Of a stretch of 29,944 nucleotides of DNA, positions 1-12,639 are shown in pieces (the first letter of the stretch is position 1; each line of letters begins with the position of its first letter). The notes under the pieces are model-generated. The model worked only from the letters and a program-made list of their open reading frames with translations. It searched no databases and was not told where the DNA came from. The stretch spans positions 1 to 29,944 of the forward strand of contig DF237535.1 in the NCBI GenBank assembly GCA_000708835.1, written 5' to 3'. Source of the DNA: Klebsormidium nitens. Taxonomy: Eukaryota; Streptophyta; Klebsormidiophyceae; Klebsormidiales; Klebsormidiaceae. A program made the translations under genes and the position numbers.

Positions 1-2299
1 GGCTTAACCAGTCGTAATCGTTACAGTGGGTTGCTCGAAGTTTGAACCTCCAGAGCGTAAAGGGAAGCTTGCCCGTAAAAGCTTGAAAGGTAGGCACTTT
101 GCAGGATTCAAGTGGGCGCTTTGGAATCCAACCGTTCTATCTTCGCTGTCGCCTTTTGAAGTTGTCCGATGTATCGTGAGCCACGGGTGAGCGACGTTCC
201 CTGTTACCCTTCTGAAACTTAGAATCTGGTTTTGGTCACGCCCTTTATTGCACATGTTCTCATGCATGGTTGGCCTTGAGGAGCCATTGAGGCTCTTATT
301 GGTATGGATTAGTTTCGACAAGGCAATTGGCATCTCTTATCTGTCAGACGATATGATCGTGCGTCTTCTTTTTGCGTACGATTACCGCAACCCTTAGCTT
401 GGTGTCGAGCTGGCGCCTTTCTCTTGGACCTTTCAAGACTTCTGTAACATGTCGCAGGCTGGTTTTCAACTCAAAAGCTGTCCGAGTATGTAGCTTGACT
501 TGCCGCGATTGACGGTTTTGCATGTATACGGAGCCACAGTGCGGTCGACGGCTAGAGGCGCAAAGCCAGCGTATTTGCGCGGATAAAAATCATACAATTG
601 CAGCTTAACGACCCTTCCGAACGACCAAGTGCTGTCGTCTACATGCGCTCGTCGCTGACTACTTGCTGTCTGTTTCGCGTCCGTTGTCTGTTTCCAGGAT
701 TGGCCCTTTGAAGTGCTAATGCTTGTGCTTTTCTGCGTGAACGGGTCGACTCGTCTCCTCTGTGTGCTTGTATCTGTCTAAAAGCAAATGTGAGTTGAAC
801 ATAAACATATATCGTCTTTGAGGACCTTGAAGGGCCCTCATATCAGATTGTTGTCGTCATTGCTTGGATCCCTAACAACCAATCCAGCGACCTCAGAGTT
901 AATCGCGGAGCCCCGCCGGCCGCTTCTCCGCACTGATCTTAAAGAAAGTGCTCAATTCTGGATGAACCACCGCCCTTCCTTGAGTTTGAGAACCAGTCGC
1001 CCCTTATCATCTGCATCCATTCCGCGGGCTTCGTCGAAGTGTCATGCGTGCGAAGTTTGAACCGCTTCCGCGAGCAAAGTTTAGGTTATTCCCCGACCGT
1101 CTCTACGTGAGTCTCCAGATACAAGGCCTTGATGGATTGCCCCTCGAGCTGCGCCGCCCGTTCAAACAGCGCAATCATGACAGTCTCGTTGAAATATGGG
1201 CAACGGACGCCATCAAGCCTGCCTGCATCATCCTGCATGCTACTTTCTTGTCTCTGTATGCCCCGCTTCGTGCGCCGCTCTTGCGCAGCGGAGCAGCGAG
1301 ATGCTCAGTCAAGGCCTCGCTAGTCTGACCACGTGTACGGTCGCCCTCTGTGTATCTCAGATCGCCACCGACAATACGCATGCCACGTGGTCTCTTTCTT
1401 GGGGGTTTTGCATGCAGAATCAAAAAGCCACTGGCTGGGACTTCATTGTAATCTTCCTTAGCTCTCAGTCGTAGATTTCGTGCCCATTAATCTAGCCACA
1501 CTGTCTCTCAAATACCATTGATTGAAACTTTTGCTGAGGTGGGTGGCTGGGACTCGATCTCCACGGGCTCCTCGAGTGCCCACTCATCATCATTCTGACC
1601 AGCATCTGACGCCACCATCAGTCGGGCCCGTTCGTTGATCCCCTGCTGGAAACTATCCAAGCTTTGTACGTTAGGCTGCTAGAGAATCGTAATCCTGCTT
1701 TTGGCCCGGGTCGTTGAACAATTGCGCTGGTACATTCTCGGGGAACTCGAATGCACGGTCTTCGTAGAGCTCGGACAGCCAGCCCCATGTGTTACAAGTG
1801 TAGTTGCTTCCAACGGAAGGACGCGTTACGGCATGCGTTGTTCATCCCGATTCCATTTGCCGTGCGCCGTTTGTATGAGGCCACTGAAGTGCTTCTCTGG
1901 TAGTGCTTATCTGAGCCGGATTCACGTGTACATCTGTTAGTGACTTTTCATGACTTCGATTGAACTGCTTGTTCCTAAGGAAGTTCTTATTGGTTTGAAG
2001 CCGTTCGCGAAAGTCAAGTAGCCAGGTAACGCCTGGATAATTTCGATCCTTGTACTTTGTACGTTCTTTGGAACGTAGCCTGGCAGTGAGTCGGGGCCCC
2101 TTGCAAACGAGAACTAGCTAGAGGTCGTGTCTCAGTCAGTCTCGTGGTCCCCTCGTGGTGATTGCCCTCCGAAGCCCGACTTAGCGGGCCGAATGCCGTG
2201 CAGCTCTCTAAGTTCTGGATGGTCATAGGTTACATTTGAGGTCCATATTCACGTCCTGACTACCTGAGACACTCAATTGCGGGGTTACCTATGGGAGGA
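1..2299. other. gene-free stretch
   Basis: I see no coding region here. Open frames are all under about 110 codons, overlap one another in several frames and show no protein-like pattern of residues. I recognise no tRNA or rRNA. The base composition is balanced, with many short pyrimidine-rich runs, as expected of old intergenic or transposon-derived eukaryotic DNA. Weak echoes of the repeat family described further on may begin near 2,150, but I cannot set an edge. Confidence 0.6.
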
Positions 2300-3340
2300 T
2301 GCTTTCTCCATCTCAAATCTGTCTTTTAAGGGGCACCGGCCGGCTGTGAAGATTCCAATCCGTGTGGGCTTTCCCGAAAGAATGGCGTAGCCCACCGGTA
2401 TTGGTCGAAGGAAAAGTCTGAAGCCATGTATCTTTGTAAAAGATATCCAAGCATCCATTAGCACGGTGGACTCAAGCGCTTGCCTTGTGCTTTTCTCGGC
2501 TCAACGGACTCTAGCTACGTACTCAATTCAAAGGCGGGCATCAGTGGCAGATTATGCAACAAAATGTCGGGCCGTTCGGGCAAACGGCTTTCCATGAGCC
2601 TGATCTTGCTGAGACCGTCTATTCCTGATTTGGCTTGTCCGCTTGCGTCCTCGCTCTGCTTCCTGCTGGTCTTCTCCGACCAATCAAGTCCGTCAAAGCA
2701 GGGCTAGCTCCGGCTTTCCGCCACAATATTTGGAGGTTGGAATACTTGGCCCAGAGACACAGTTGGTCCTCAAACCCGTTTCGTGTTGGAGCCGAGGCGT
2801 TCTATGCAGGATTCCGCCCCTGCGTGCCTGGTCAAGAAACAGCTCACTTGGTTGATAATGCCACCTACTATTAAAAATCGAGATATTTACCCGTTTCAAC
2901 AAGGCACGTAATCCGTGAGTCGCGATTCTGAAACATCTCGTTGTTGCATCTGGACGTAGTCTGTTCTCCATCCTGTTCTCAACCCTGTTCTAGCCAAATA
3001 TTATTTGTACAAGTTGCTCGTGGCCTTGATCGACTTGCCACAAAACGAGCAATGTCTCAATGGACAGAAGCTCCGGGCCGACCTGATGCCACCAGGGTTG
3101 GACCAGTACGGCCCTGTATTGCGTATTTGCGCTTTCAGAAGCTTCAATGAATCATATCGTTTCGTGCGACGTGTGCTTCCTAGGTGCTGGTCTCAAACCT
3201 CGAATCAAACTCTTCCGGTTACGATTAAAAGCCGTCCTGATTTGAGGAACCTAGGCCCACCGGATATGGCGCGGCCGTCCGCTTCTCCACTTGACTGTTC
3301 GTCCGGAGTTTTGTCTATGATGACTTGACATGGCGGGGGC
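2300..3340 (+). repeat. diverged partial copy (D) of the left-arm repeat
   Basis: Blocks of this stretch match the better copies further right, in the same order and orientation. They are a CGGCTGTGA block near 2,340, a hairpin with GCGTAGCCCAC near 2,385, a GCGGGCATCAGTGGC block near 2,536, a GGCGTTCT block followed by CCTGGTCAAGAA near 2,790-2,830, CTGGACGTAG near 2,950 and GACCTGATGCCACC near 3,080. The last part (3,296-3,340, ending in ATGATGACTTGACATGGCG) recurs near 18,017. The similarity is patchy, so the copy is old. No open frame is shared with the other copies. Confidence 0.5.
2364..2395. repeat. conserved hairpin of the repeat family, arms GTGGGCT / AGCCCAC
   Basis: The arms at 2,364-2,370 and 2,389-2,395 are perfect inverted repeats of 7 bases. 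Equivalent positions near 8,310-8,340 and 11,385-11,416 can also pair, with different bases in the stem. The 13,370 and 14,855 copies keep GCGTAGCTCA but pair less well. This is the most conserved short block of the family. Confidence 0.5.
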
Positions 3341-6300
3341 ACTCTCTTGCCATGGTTTTTCGAGGAAGTGGATTGGATGTCAGAGGCAACTCAAGAAACT
3401 TTGATGGTTTTGCATCCTTCCTAATGTGAGTGCTTGATAGAGAGAGCGGGGCTTCAGATTCGTCACAATTCTGGATTTCTCATCTCTCCACGTTTACGAC
3501 CTGACCTGTACAGTTCTGCTTCCGGTAGCTTTGTTTGGGGCGTGCAGCGCAGATTGTAATACTTTCAGCCCGCAAAGCCTCTGCTTTGGAACTGCCTATG
3601 GAAGGGTCGCGTGATCTTTGAAAAGCCTGGCCGGCCCAGCCAAAACGTGACGCTTGTCAACGTTCATGACCGCCCCTCCTTGCTTCTTAATAAGCATTTC
3701 TTTGTTTTCAACTGCGGGGAAGAAAGCGTGTTGAGGTAGGCAATAAATATCCGCACCAAGTGTGGTACGTAGCCTCCGGCGGCCACTTGCTCGGCGCCGG
3801 TCCAGTCTCAGCACGTGTAAAGTGGACCGTGAAGTGACGTCGAATGTACACTTCGGTTCTGATTTCCATCTAAGCCCCCCAGATCCGAACTTGCAGTCGC
3901 AGGCAGCTCGGAGTCGGACACCTTTGCAAATCACCCGGCGTGTGTTTCTTATACTTGGAATTTGACGTGGGCGAACCCCTCCTTCGCGGCGACCTCAGGC
4001 CTGATGTGCCACCTTAGCAGTCGCCGCTGGCATGCACTGGCAAGACCACGTTGGTTGACGCACGAATGTGAAAGTTTGGATCTCTTCCCGCATCCTACTT
4101 CGCGATCTGAAATGCGACGAGCGCATTGAAGGTCATTGCAATCGGCCCCTTTAAAATCTGAATCTGCGTAGTGGAGCTTCTTGTACGGCTGACCTGGCTC
4201 TTAGGCTGGATCGATTCGATGAAAGCCTGACGACTTTGGTGCACAGCCCGTCACTGTGACGTGATACCACTCCCTTGCTGGGCTTCTAGATCGATTTGAC
4301 TGCGGGCATCACGTTAGCCTGTTCTTTGACTCGCTTTCATGTACCGTGTGAATGGCTCCTATTTCTGAGAATATTGCCCAGACAAAGTAAGAAGGCTCCT
4401 TGTACAAATCTTGCTTTGCTTGCTTGTATTGATGCACTTTTCTGAAACACTTCGCTTCTCGAACTGGCTATGAGCAGCGCGAGGTTAATTCCTCATTGGT
4501 ACTCCTGGTCTTCGTCGATGTGATGCCAACAAGAACGTCGAAGCGCTCTGGACAAGGCAATCAACAAAAGACCACACTTGCCATACAACCGCTTGGCGGT
4601 AAGGAGTCGGCAATCAAGGCTCTGCTTGTGCTTTTCACCACCACCCGTTCCTTTGGTGCTTTCTGCCCAGGGCCGGGGGTGCCCGGCCGCCTTATTGCAC
4701 GATTGCCTCCCCAACCTACCCAAATTTGTCTCAGATTGGCGACACTGCATGGCACTTTCGGTGGAAAGCTTCAGCTTGATCGTGGAACTTCAGCTTCAAT
4801 GCCTTGCATTCATTTTTGCCTTGGCAAAAGACAGGAAACAACTGGACAGCGTTCAGCCACAGTTTTCAGTCTGAGCAGCATCCGGTGCATATGTGGGCGC
4901 GGTAGTTCGTTCCATTCGTTATCGTTCGCTGGGGTCCCTTTAAAAGTTTCAAGGCCTGAATGATTCGCGAGAAAGTTTTGACGGTTGCTTAAAAAGACTG
5001 CTTGGAAAGTTGAGTCAGCCGAAGCAGTGCAAACCGTTTAGGTTTACGGTGATTCGTGGCCCAAGTGCCTGACCAGAAACTCAAGTTTGTGTGTGATTTC
5101 GGCCTTTGACTTGAAAGAATCGAGTTGACTTTGCAATGTCAATTCAACTTTGTGTTGACGACTCCTCCACTTAATGGAACGGCGTGTCTCACATTTAACA
5201 CTATAGATGCCAGCGGCAGTTTTGCGGCAATGACGCTCAACAGGTTGGCCGCTTCTAGCTGGCATTGATCACCGGTCCTCAAGTTGATCTTTATTCGGAA
5301 GCTGCCGTTCGATGTCACGCATCTTTCTGGCCGCATTCTTCTACGTGCCCGGAAAGCGTTGCTTGATTCATGGATCTCTTGATCAGACCGTACGACTTTC
5401 CGATACAATTTCTTGCGTGAGCTGAACCCTTTGCGTGTCGGATTTTGCTAGCTAGCCGCCAGTAATCAGGCGGGACTATCTTAGCGTATGTCGTCTTTAT
5501 GAAACCAGGCTGATGAGTAGTACTAAAGCTTTTAATCGGCCAAGATCAGATTGTCCGTGGAGTTGTTCTTCTCGTGGGCCTTCCGTTTCGGCCCACGAGA
5601 ATCGGAAGGCTCTAAGTCGGGTGTTGTGCGGAGAAGGTGAATGTCTCGTCGCATCTTGAGCAACTGGAGTCGAGCCCCGTCGTGCAGAGTGGTCGGCTCC
5701 GTCCTGCGTGATTCGTGCTTACAGTTGCATGCTAGAATTCTCATTGAATTCGATGACCCGCGTTCGGAGAGCTGGCGCTAGTTGCCTCTACGAAAGCTTG
5801 GGTGGCCGCAGAGCATCAGCCTCTACGGTTGTACCTCGTTCAAACCGGTGTCGTCCAACGGCAAACAAAGGGCAGACATTAAACAAGAATTGCCAGTGTG
5901 TGTCGGCTTGTTGTGACCATGCTCGGCAGCCGGATCAAGGGCCACGTGGTTTTTTCGAGACGCATTTGAGTCATTTAGACGGCCAGTGTTGTTAGCGGGA
6001 ATTTCCAGTGCAATCTTGGGAACTGCCCCACAGCACTATTGGCCTAGTGCGCCCGAACTTTCACTCGACGTCTTTGTCGACATATAGCCTGGCAGTGACG
6101 AACTCCTTCGAAACGGGAAATTAAGCCCCGACTCTCAATCCAGGGGAATTTCGCTCAGAGCCTTGCTTTCGCTTTCTGCAAACAGCCTGGTCTTTACTGA
6201 AGCAATGTTGGTGGATGAGTATATGTCGAGTCCCGCGGGTACATCGGGAAAGACAACTTGGCGGTCTGGCCCTGTGTTGTCGAATTTTGTTAGCTATTTA

Positions 6301-7129
6301 TCCATCAAACCCAGGTCTTGCTCCGGTGTTCTGGAGTCCCCCTCCGATCCAGAGCCGGGACTAATATCCCAGAGTCGTTTTCTAATCTAGCGTCAGAGCC
6401 CCAATCTTACGCTGTGCATTCTGACACTGTGGGGCTGGTTGACTGAAGGACACAGCCCAAACGATTGAGGAGCTCGCACCTTTTGAGTCTTGATAACTAT
6501 CTTTCCGAGCAGAACAGAAGTCCTTGATGTACCCTCTGACGGCGCCAGGCTTGCACGGACATGCGTACTCCAATCATTGACCGTTTCAAGTTCCTCGTGG
6601 ATGTTATTACTGCACGTACAAATTTCTTGGGTATGATTATATTTCCCTTGAGGAGTGTCTCACTAAAGACGCAAAAAAGACCGGACTGATCATGGAGCCA
6701 CGTCCACCCTCGACCGGTTTCTCTCAGTTCTGCCTAGGATCAATATGTGGGCTCCTCGAAGATTCTGCCCATATCTTGTCGGTGGGTGACGGCGTCATCA
6801 GCTTCGTCTAAACGGCGCCTTCGGATACTAATCTTGCAGTCATGATGCTGGACTTGATTACCAACTTGAGCTTCTCGATTGACAATTTCGATCAATGCTG
6901 CCTGCAAGATCCCGAACGTGCATGGTTATCCAGCGACCAGTAGCTGGCAGATGCTAAGTTGATACTTTGTGGGAACTTTGCTCCCGGACCCCCAACTGCA
7001 GATCAGATAGTAGAATGCGCAAACACCGGGGCACGAAGACGCGCGGGCTGCCATTTAAGGCAAATTTAAGGTGTAACTTTGGTTATCAAGTACTGAAAAC
7101 GTTCAGTGTAGTAGGTTGATCAGGAACGA
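3341..7129. other. gene-free stretch
   Basis: Nothing here reads as a gene. The longest open frame (4,496-4,963, 155 codons) overlaps three others of similar size and its translation is rich in Ser, Arg, Cys and Pro without hydrophobic periodicity, as in random sequence. The only structure I can point to is the 12-bp hairpin at 5,569-5,601. Confidence 0.55.
5569..5601. repeat. perfect 12-bp inverted repeat (hairpin)
   Basis: The arms at 5,569-5,580 (TTCTCGTGGGCC) and 5,590-5,601 (GGCCCACGAGAA) are exact reverse complements around a 9-base loop. There is no adjacent gene and no T-run, so a bacterial-type terminator is not implied. It could be a foldback of a decayed transposon. Confidence 0.7.
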
Positions 7130-7499
7130 ACGGCTGGCGAACTATATGTGGGCTCCGGCATTATTAAACTTCGCCGAAACAATTCCTCAGTTTTGAGACC
7201 CAGCCTGAAGCTCAGTGCGAGCGCCCGCTCTCACAAACGTGTGTAAGTGCGCGACTCTGAACCTATCCTTTGTGCAAATGTGCTTTTCTCCTGCTGTCTT
7301 CAGAGATCACTGAGCGAAGTCTGTTTAAAAGGGATGTGCACTTGCGGCTACTTTAAGGCTACCTTACTTTTAGGAGAAAAGGCTCTGACGAGTCCCCATT
7401 GGCTGAATCGCGCACTTAAAAGCGCGACGCCAACCTTGGTGCCCACATCCACGGATGCCTTTAGAATCTGTCAATCTCCTGCGTACTTTTTTCCAATAT

Positions 7500-7533
7500 T
7501 TTTCGTCCGCTGATTTGCGGAAGCGGACGAAAA
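7500..7533. repeat. perfect 12-bp inverted repeat inside copy A
   Basis: The arms TTTTCGTCCGCT (7,500-7,511) and AGCGGACGAAAA (7,522-7,533) pair exactly around a 10-base loop. The equivalent place in copy C (about 14,065-14,095) keeps only the right arm in part, so the palindrome has been lost there or is particular to copy A. Confidence 0.65.
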
Positions 7534-8371
7534 TGGCTCCACTCGGCTTCCGCAATGGAGTCGCAACGCCCGTCGGACGTACGATCGGAATTGCCGTCGG
7601 GGCTGCGTACGCCACACCGAGACGCTCTCGTTCTGCGATTCTTTGCTTGGAGCTTCTCAAATTACAATGGTCTCCATTCTCAGCTTTAAATGGTCTCAAT
7701 GGGGGACCGCTTGCCGTAGGACTAAAAAGCTCGACAGCCCTCTTGAGGTGCCGCCCATTTTGGACAAAAATCCAATTTTAGACTGCTTGCGTGAAAAACT
7801 TTTGAAGCCGCACGCTGAGATACTCATAAGCAGGTGCTCCGAGATCTTCCGTGTGCCCTTCACTAGTTGCTGGCTGTGATCGAAGAGCTCCTCGCAAAGA
7901 CTGAGAGTCAGAGCACCGTCTCTCAGACCTTCTGGTCGTTTTCGGAGCCTGAGCCATCCATCTGGGCGGCATGACGTGTGGCTGACGTTCATCCAGGCGG
8001 GCCACGCGCGTCGAGGCTTAGTAGCCTCCTTGCAATCCAACCAGTGTGTCACGTCGCGCTTCTTTTGAAGCTTGGGGTCAGGCATGTGTTTGGCATTTAT
8101 TTGTTCCTTTGAATGTAAGCAATGGCAGCTTACAGTCAATGACGGTCCAACCGCATGCCCTGACCTCCAGGCGTTTCTGCAAGAGCGCAAAGCGTGCAAG
8201 ATGTGGTGCCGGACTAGCGAAGCCAATTAATTAACGTCTGCTCCGATACGTAGATCCTTCATTCCCGGTTTTGCATGGGCTGTGAGGAGTCGCACCCGTG
8301 ATGTGATGGGCTGCCCTAGAAATTAACGGGCGTAGCCCACTTCTCGTGGAACGAGTCCATGATCCGGAAGC

Positions 8372-8393
8372 CCTCACACCTGTTCGTGTGAGG
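8372..8393. repeat. 8-bp hairpin inside copy A
   Basis: CCTCACAC (8,372-8,379) pairs with GTGTGAGG (8,386-8,393) around a 6-base loop. Copies B and C are diverged here and do not keep the stem. Confidence 0.5.
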
Positions 8394-9000
8394 CAGCGGC
8401 AGTATAAAGTTGCATATGATGTAGCAAGGTGGATCCATTCAAGCGCCGGACGCTAGGACTTTCACCTCCATGATGATCAAAACTGTCTAGTTGCTCACTC
8501 AAACGCGCAGGAGAAACGCGGCAAATTAGGTACAGTCAATCACCTGAATGAAAAGCGCGTCGCTCTCGAAACGATACGGGGCCTAATATAGCCACTCTTT
8601 CTTGGAACCAAGTGATCATGATATGACGGTCGGCTCTCAGGCTCTGGTTCGGCCCCGGTTCGGGTACGTTGGAGTCGCGCCCTCACTGGCAGCTAGCACT
8701 GTTTATGCCCCAAGCTGTTGGTCTCCCTTTTCTGTCCGTCTGGAGCCCCGGCGTTCTGTGCAATTCTACTGCGGGCCTGGTCAAGAAGGAGTTCTCCTTC
8801 CTCTTAAACTTGATAATAGTTCAGACCCTAGCAGCCAAGTCCGATATATCGTACTATCTTCTGATTACATGGACGTACGCACTCTGGTTTTGACCGCAAA
8901 AAGACTTTCATGGTACCGAGGTACTCGGCTGTGATCAGATCACCTTGAGCAGTCTCATTTAGGCTTCGAGCGCTACTTCCGACCTGATGCCACCATGACT

Positions 9001-12000
9001 CAACGTGTCGGCTTGATTCCGGCCCAGGATTATGCGTGCTTCTGTGCATTTTGAGCGTACTAAATTTCTGATGTATGCGTGATGAAGGCCTCGGCACCAG
9101 CTTCTCTCAAACCGCACTTGAAGATTCTGCTTGCAAACTTGAGGCATAGCAGTCACATCGTCCTTCTAAGATGAATTCCTGGGTCGAGTTCACCCGATGA
9201 AGTGCTCATTAGTCTATTTTCTGACTTTTCTTGCCGACTTCGCACCTTTTTGCCAGCTCTGTATGATGTCGTGCCGTTGTGCAAGTAACTTGCGGATCTA
9301 CCACGTACCGCGAGGGCTGTCAGATGATCTGCGAGTGGATTTCTCTTGTGAAGCTTAAGTTAATGAAGGGCCAGGAATTGTTAGTATCGATACATCCAAC
9401 TTTATACCCGACTTCGTCACTAACGCAAATATTGCGTGTAATATGTTTCCACTTGGTCCCCTTCACCATAAGGTCGGTCAAACTTTTCAGCCCTCTTTGT
9501 GGGACTGCCAAGATTTCACGAAACAGCTTTTCCCACGGATCTTTTACCACGGATCTGTGTCCATGTGGGTGATCACTTGAAGTGACGGTGGGGCAGTTTC
9601 TCATCATCACTACAAAGCTATGGTTATCCGAGCAGACGTCAGAGACAGATAGAAAGAACAACACTGCTTTGTAAGCTTGCTTTGATTCATTGAAAGAGGC
9701 TTTGGAGGCTTGATTGTCTATCTGAATCGGCAGCAGAGATTTGAGGCCAGCCCTTAACCAGTTTTCCGTAAAACAGCGCGTTCTTGATCATGCCAACTGA
9801 TAAGTTCAAGAAGTCGTTTTAAAGCTTTCTGTAGGATTGAATCGTGAGTCGGGTTCAACCTTGGCTTTTAAAATACACTATCAGGGCTCTGCCTCATTAA
9901 AAGCTGGTGCTTTTATCCTTTTCTACAACCTCATCAAGATATTTGAATGTTGCCGCCTCATTGATCTGCTCCAAAAGTTTCTTAGGTTCGGCGCCGGATT
10001 CCAAAGTCAAACACCCGTGGCTTGATCCAGTAAGCTCTTGACATCGAGCTCGCAAGATCAAGTCTATCAATAAGGGTGAAGTATGACCGGAAAGCGGCCC
10101 AGTATGGCCATGAATGGCAGTGCTTACGGTTGTCCATCCGTTTCAGAAGTTCGCAGAGAAAATGTTTATTGACTCGGAATTCTCGACGCCTGTTGACTGT
10201 CTAAGCAAGCTTCTTTTGTTTGCTTGTGAAGATTGCTCGTATATTCAACCAAAGCTCGATCAGCAGTACCTGGTGCGATGAAAAGCTCTGTCTCCCGATG
10301 GGCCTGCCCAGAAACTGTACACGACTGTAAGGTTGTTGTTCTGGCCGGCGGCTGCGGCCAGGACGAAGCGCCTTCTGTGTTGCGAGGGGCCTTATATCGC
10401 GATACCATTTGATTTTCTTCTTAAGGAAGTCCTTTCAACCGGGTTCCAGCTTCCAACCGGTTGTGTGAGCCCCGTTTCCGTCTTATGAGATCGCCTGTAA
10501 GTTTTCGAAGCAGTGCAAACAGGACTGGTCTCTTACTTTAGCGCGTGAACCCGAATCTTTTGCCTTGCCGCCCACCATCGTTTTCTCTCAGCCTGCGAAA
10601 ACACTCTCCGTCTGTCCTAATCAATTTTAAAGTTTTGACACCCTCATGGAACCGTGGCCGGGATTGGAGGGCTTTGAACTGAGAAGCGCACTCACTGCGC
10701 CCTCTGCCAAAGATGATGAGCCACTTAGCGGAGGCAACACAATGGGTTCCAAAATAGACCCTACTATCTGGTAGCGCAGTGCGTCCTCTTTTCCACAAGT
10801 TGTTTTCGATCAGAGCAATTGTTCTTTCTCATGTACATGCCCAGCTTGTTGAAAATGATTCTGAATTGCCACGTCTGCTTCAAGTTGCATCCGGGTGTTA
10901 AGTTATAGGACGGTCATTCGGGCACTGTGGCAATGGCGAAGTCTTGCATGGCCATCTGGCCAATGGTCGGTGGCCACCCTTTGTTCCACAGACTGAGCCG
11001 TTGTAGCTTCTAGATAACAATTGCGTCCCCAAGATTCTGGCTTCCACTAGAGTGCCATTCCGACTGTTTTTCCTGATTGCCATGTCTAGGAGGCTACGAT
11101 GACGTGCGTGGTTCTGGTAACTCAAATATGTATCCAGTCAATTCGAGGAGCATTGAGGTCTAGATGCCAAACTGCATTCATTCATAATTACACGAATTAT
11201 GACGCTTTCCGTCCCGTTTTTTGGGAAGGGATTGAGTATTTGAACTTGTTCGTCGCTCGTCTCTCCGAATTGCCTCTATTTGATGCTTGATCAGCCACGT
11301 ACGCCGAATTCTGGTCCCCAGACTCTTGTTACACCCTTCTGCCTTCCTTGCGCACCGGCTGTGAGAAAGGGCCAGCAAGTGGGATGTCTAACGAAGGGGC
11401 GTAGCCCACTGGCTCAGATGAAATATTTTGATGCCATGTGTACGCGCATATTTCTCTGCTGTCACTGGCTCTGCGTGCGCTCGCCCACCAGTGATCACAT
11501 AGAAGACAAGTCCTGAGCTCAGCTGCTGCTGACTTGCGAGAATGCCTTCCGTACGAGCTGGAGGGCTCCTGTGATTAAACAAGCTTGAGGGTCTTCATCT
11601 TGGACGGAACGTCCTTGAAAGGGCGGATCCTGGGCGGAACGGAGTGACTTTTCACTGTAGTCTGAATCTAGTGCAGAGCAAGCCGGCCTGGCCGTCGATG
11701 GCTGCACTCTTTCCAGAGCGTCAAATTCCCATGAAATAGTCGGAGAGCTGGGCCGTTCTTGCCAGTCACTTCGCTTTTCACCATCCCGGCGGCTCGCTTT
11801 GTAATTTCACAGATTGGCACCGTTTTTTCCATCGTACCTCCAGTTGACACCTAGGTTTGTCTTTGAAGCGCAGATTCTCGTGACCTGGTGGGCGTCGAAG
11901 CGCCCTTATATCTGTGGACTCTGGCAGGCTCGCTCATGCGACGTCCAGCCTTCTCGCGGATGCGAATGGCCCGGCAATCCAGCCGTGCTAACGTTGTTAG

Positions 12001-12639
12001 CTGGAATTTGACCCTTCGCTCACTCGAGATGCAAGTGTGGTCCTTACTGCGGCTTGATATTTGATTGGAGCTGTGGATCCTTCAGATTGAGCTCAATCTG
12101 ACGAGCTACGAAATGCTCCACTGTGGCTGTGATTCAACCCTTAGGTGATGGCGGTTCCGCCACGGTTCATCTTGCAATTGGAAGTTTTGATGCCACTTGT
12201 ACGTCTGTTTGCGTTTTTCTGCTCAGGCAAATTTTGTTCCCAGACGGTAGGCATCAGTGTCTGCATTGCAAGCGGGTTTTAGTAAGGGTAGAGTTCTTCC
12301 ACCATTTTGAAGGTAGTCCACAACAACTTAAATTTGATTCGGTATACTCTAGTAGACCAGGCAATTCACTTCCGCTTGGCTCCGGTGAAGTAATTAAGGC
12401 TCAGTCGATGCAAGCTGGAACCTCGTTCGCTCTGCAAGGGACCTGCCATGTAGGGCGCAGATCGCTGTGGAGTTGTGCACACTTTTCCCGAGTCCGGTGT
12501 AGTTCGGCTGTGAAGAAGTGGAGCTCATCTGGGCAGAATCTCGCTCGAGCCTCCTGAGCGGGAGCCCAGTACCTCTAGGGACTGCTCTTACTGAGCCCTC
12601 GTCGTCTGTGATCCAGTTTCAGGGTTTAGAAGCCCGTCT
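9001..12639. other. gene-free stretch with repeat fragments
   Basis: No gene is supported. A fragment of the repeat family lies at about 11,347-11,416: a CACCGGCTGTGA block followed by a hairpin ending in GCGTAGCCCACT. A TTTTGATGCCA block just after it, near 11,430, recurs near 12,187 followed by similar TGTACG and TTTCTCTGCT / TTTTTCTGCT stretches. The 144-codon frame at 12,123-12,557 is Cys- and Ser-rich and does not look like a protein. Confidence 0.5.

Larger units (their letters stand above)
7130..9000 (+). repeat. left-arm repeat, copy A
   Basis: This stretch aligns over most of its length with copy C (13,690-15,530) in the same orientation, and its middle part aligns with copy B. Shared blocks include GCGGCTACTTTAAGGCT near 7,345, GGATGCCTTTAGA near 7,455, GCTTCTCAAATTA near 7,655, GCTTGCCGTAG near 7,710, GCTGAGATACTCA near 7,815, GAGCCTGAGCCATCCATCT near 7,945, the hairpin block near 8,310-8,350, CCTGGTCAAGAA near 8,776 and GACCTGATGCCACC near 8,982. 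The open frames inside are not conserved in length between copies, so I regard it as non-coding: an old non-autonomous element or segmental duplication of unknown class. Confidence 0.7.

Noticed and set aside
4496-4963. 155-codon frame in the left arm
   Set aside because: It overlaps several other frames of similar length, has low-complexity residue use and no promoter or homology signal.
7696-8226. 176-codon frame on the minus strand in repeat copy A
   Set aside because: The matching frames in copies B and C differ in phase and length. The apparent protein similarity follows from nucleotide similarity of the repeat.
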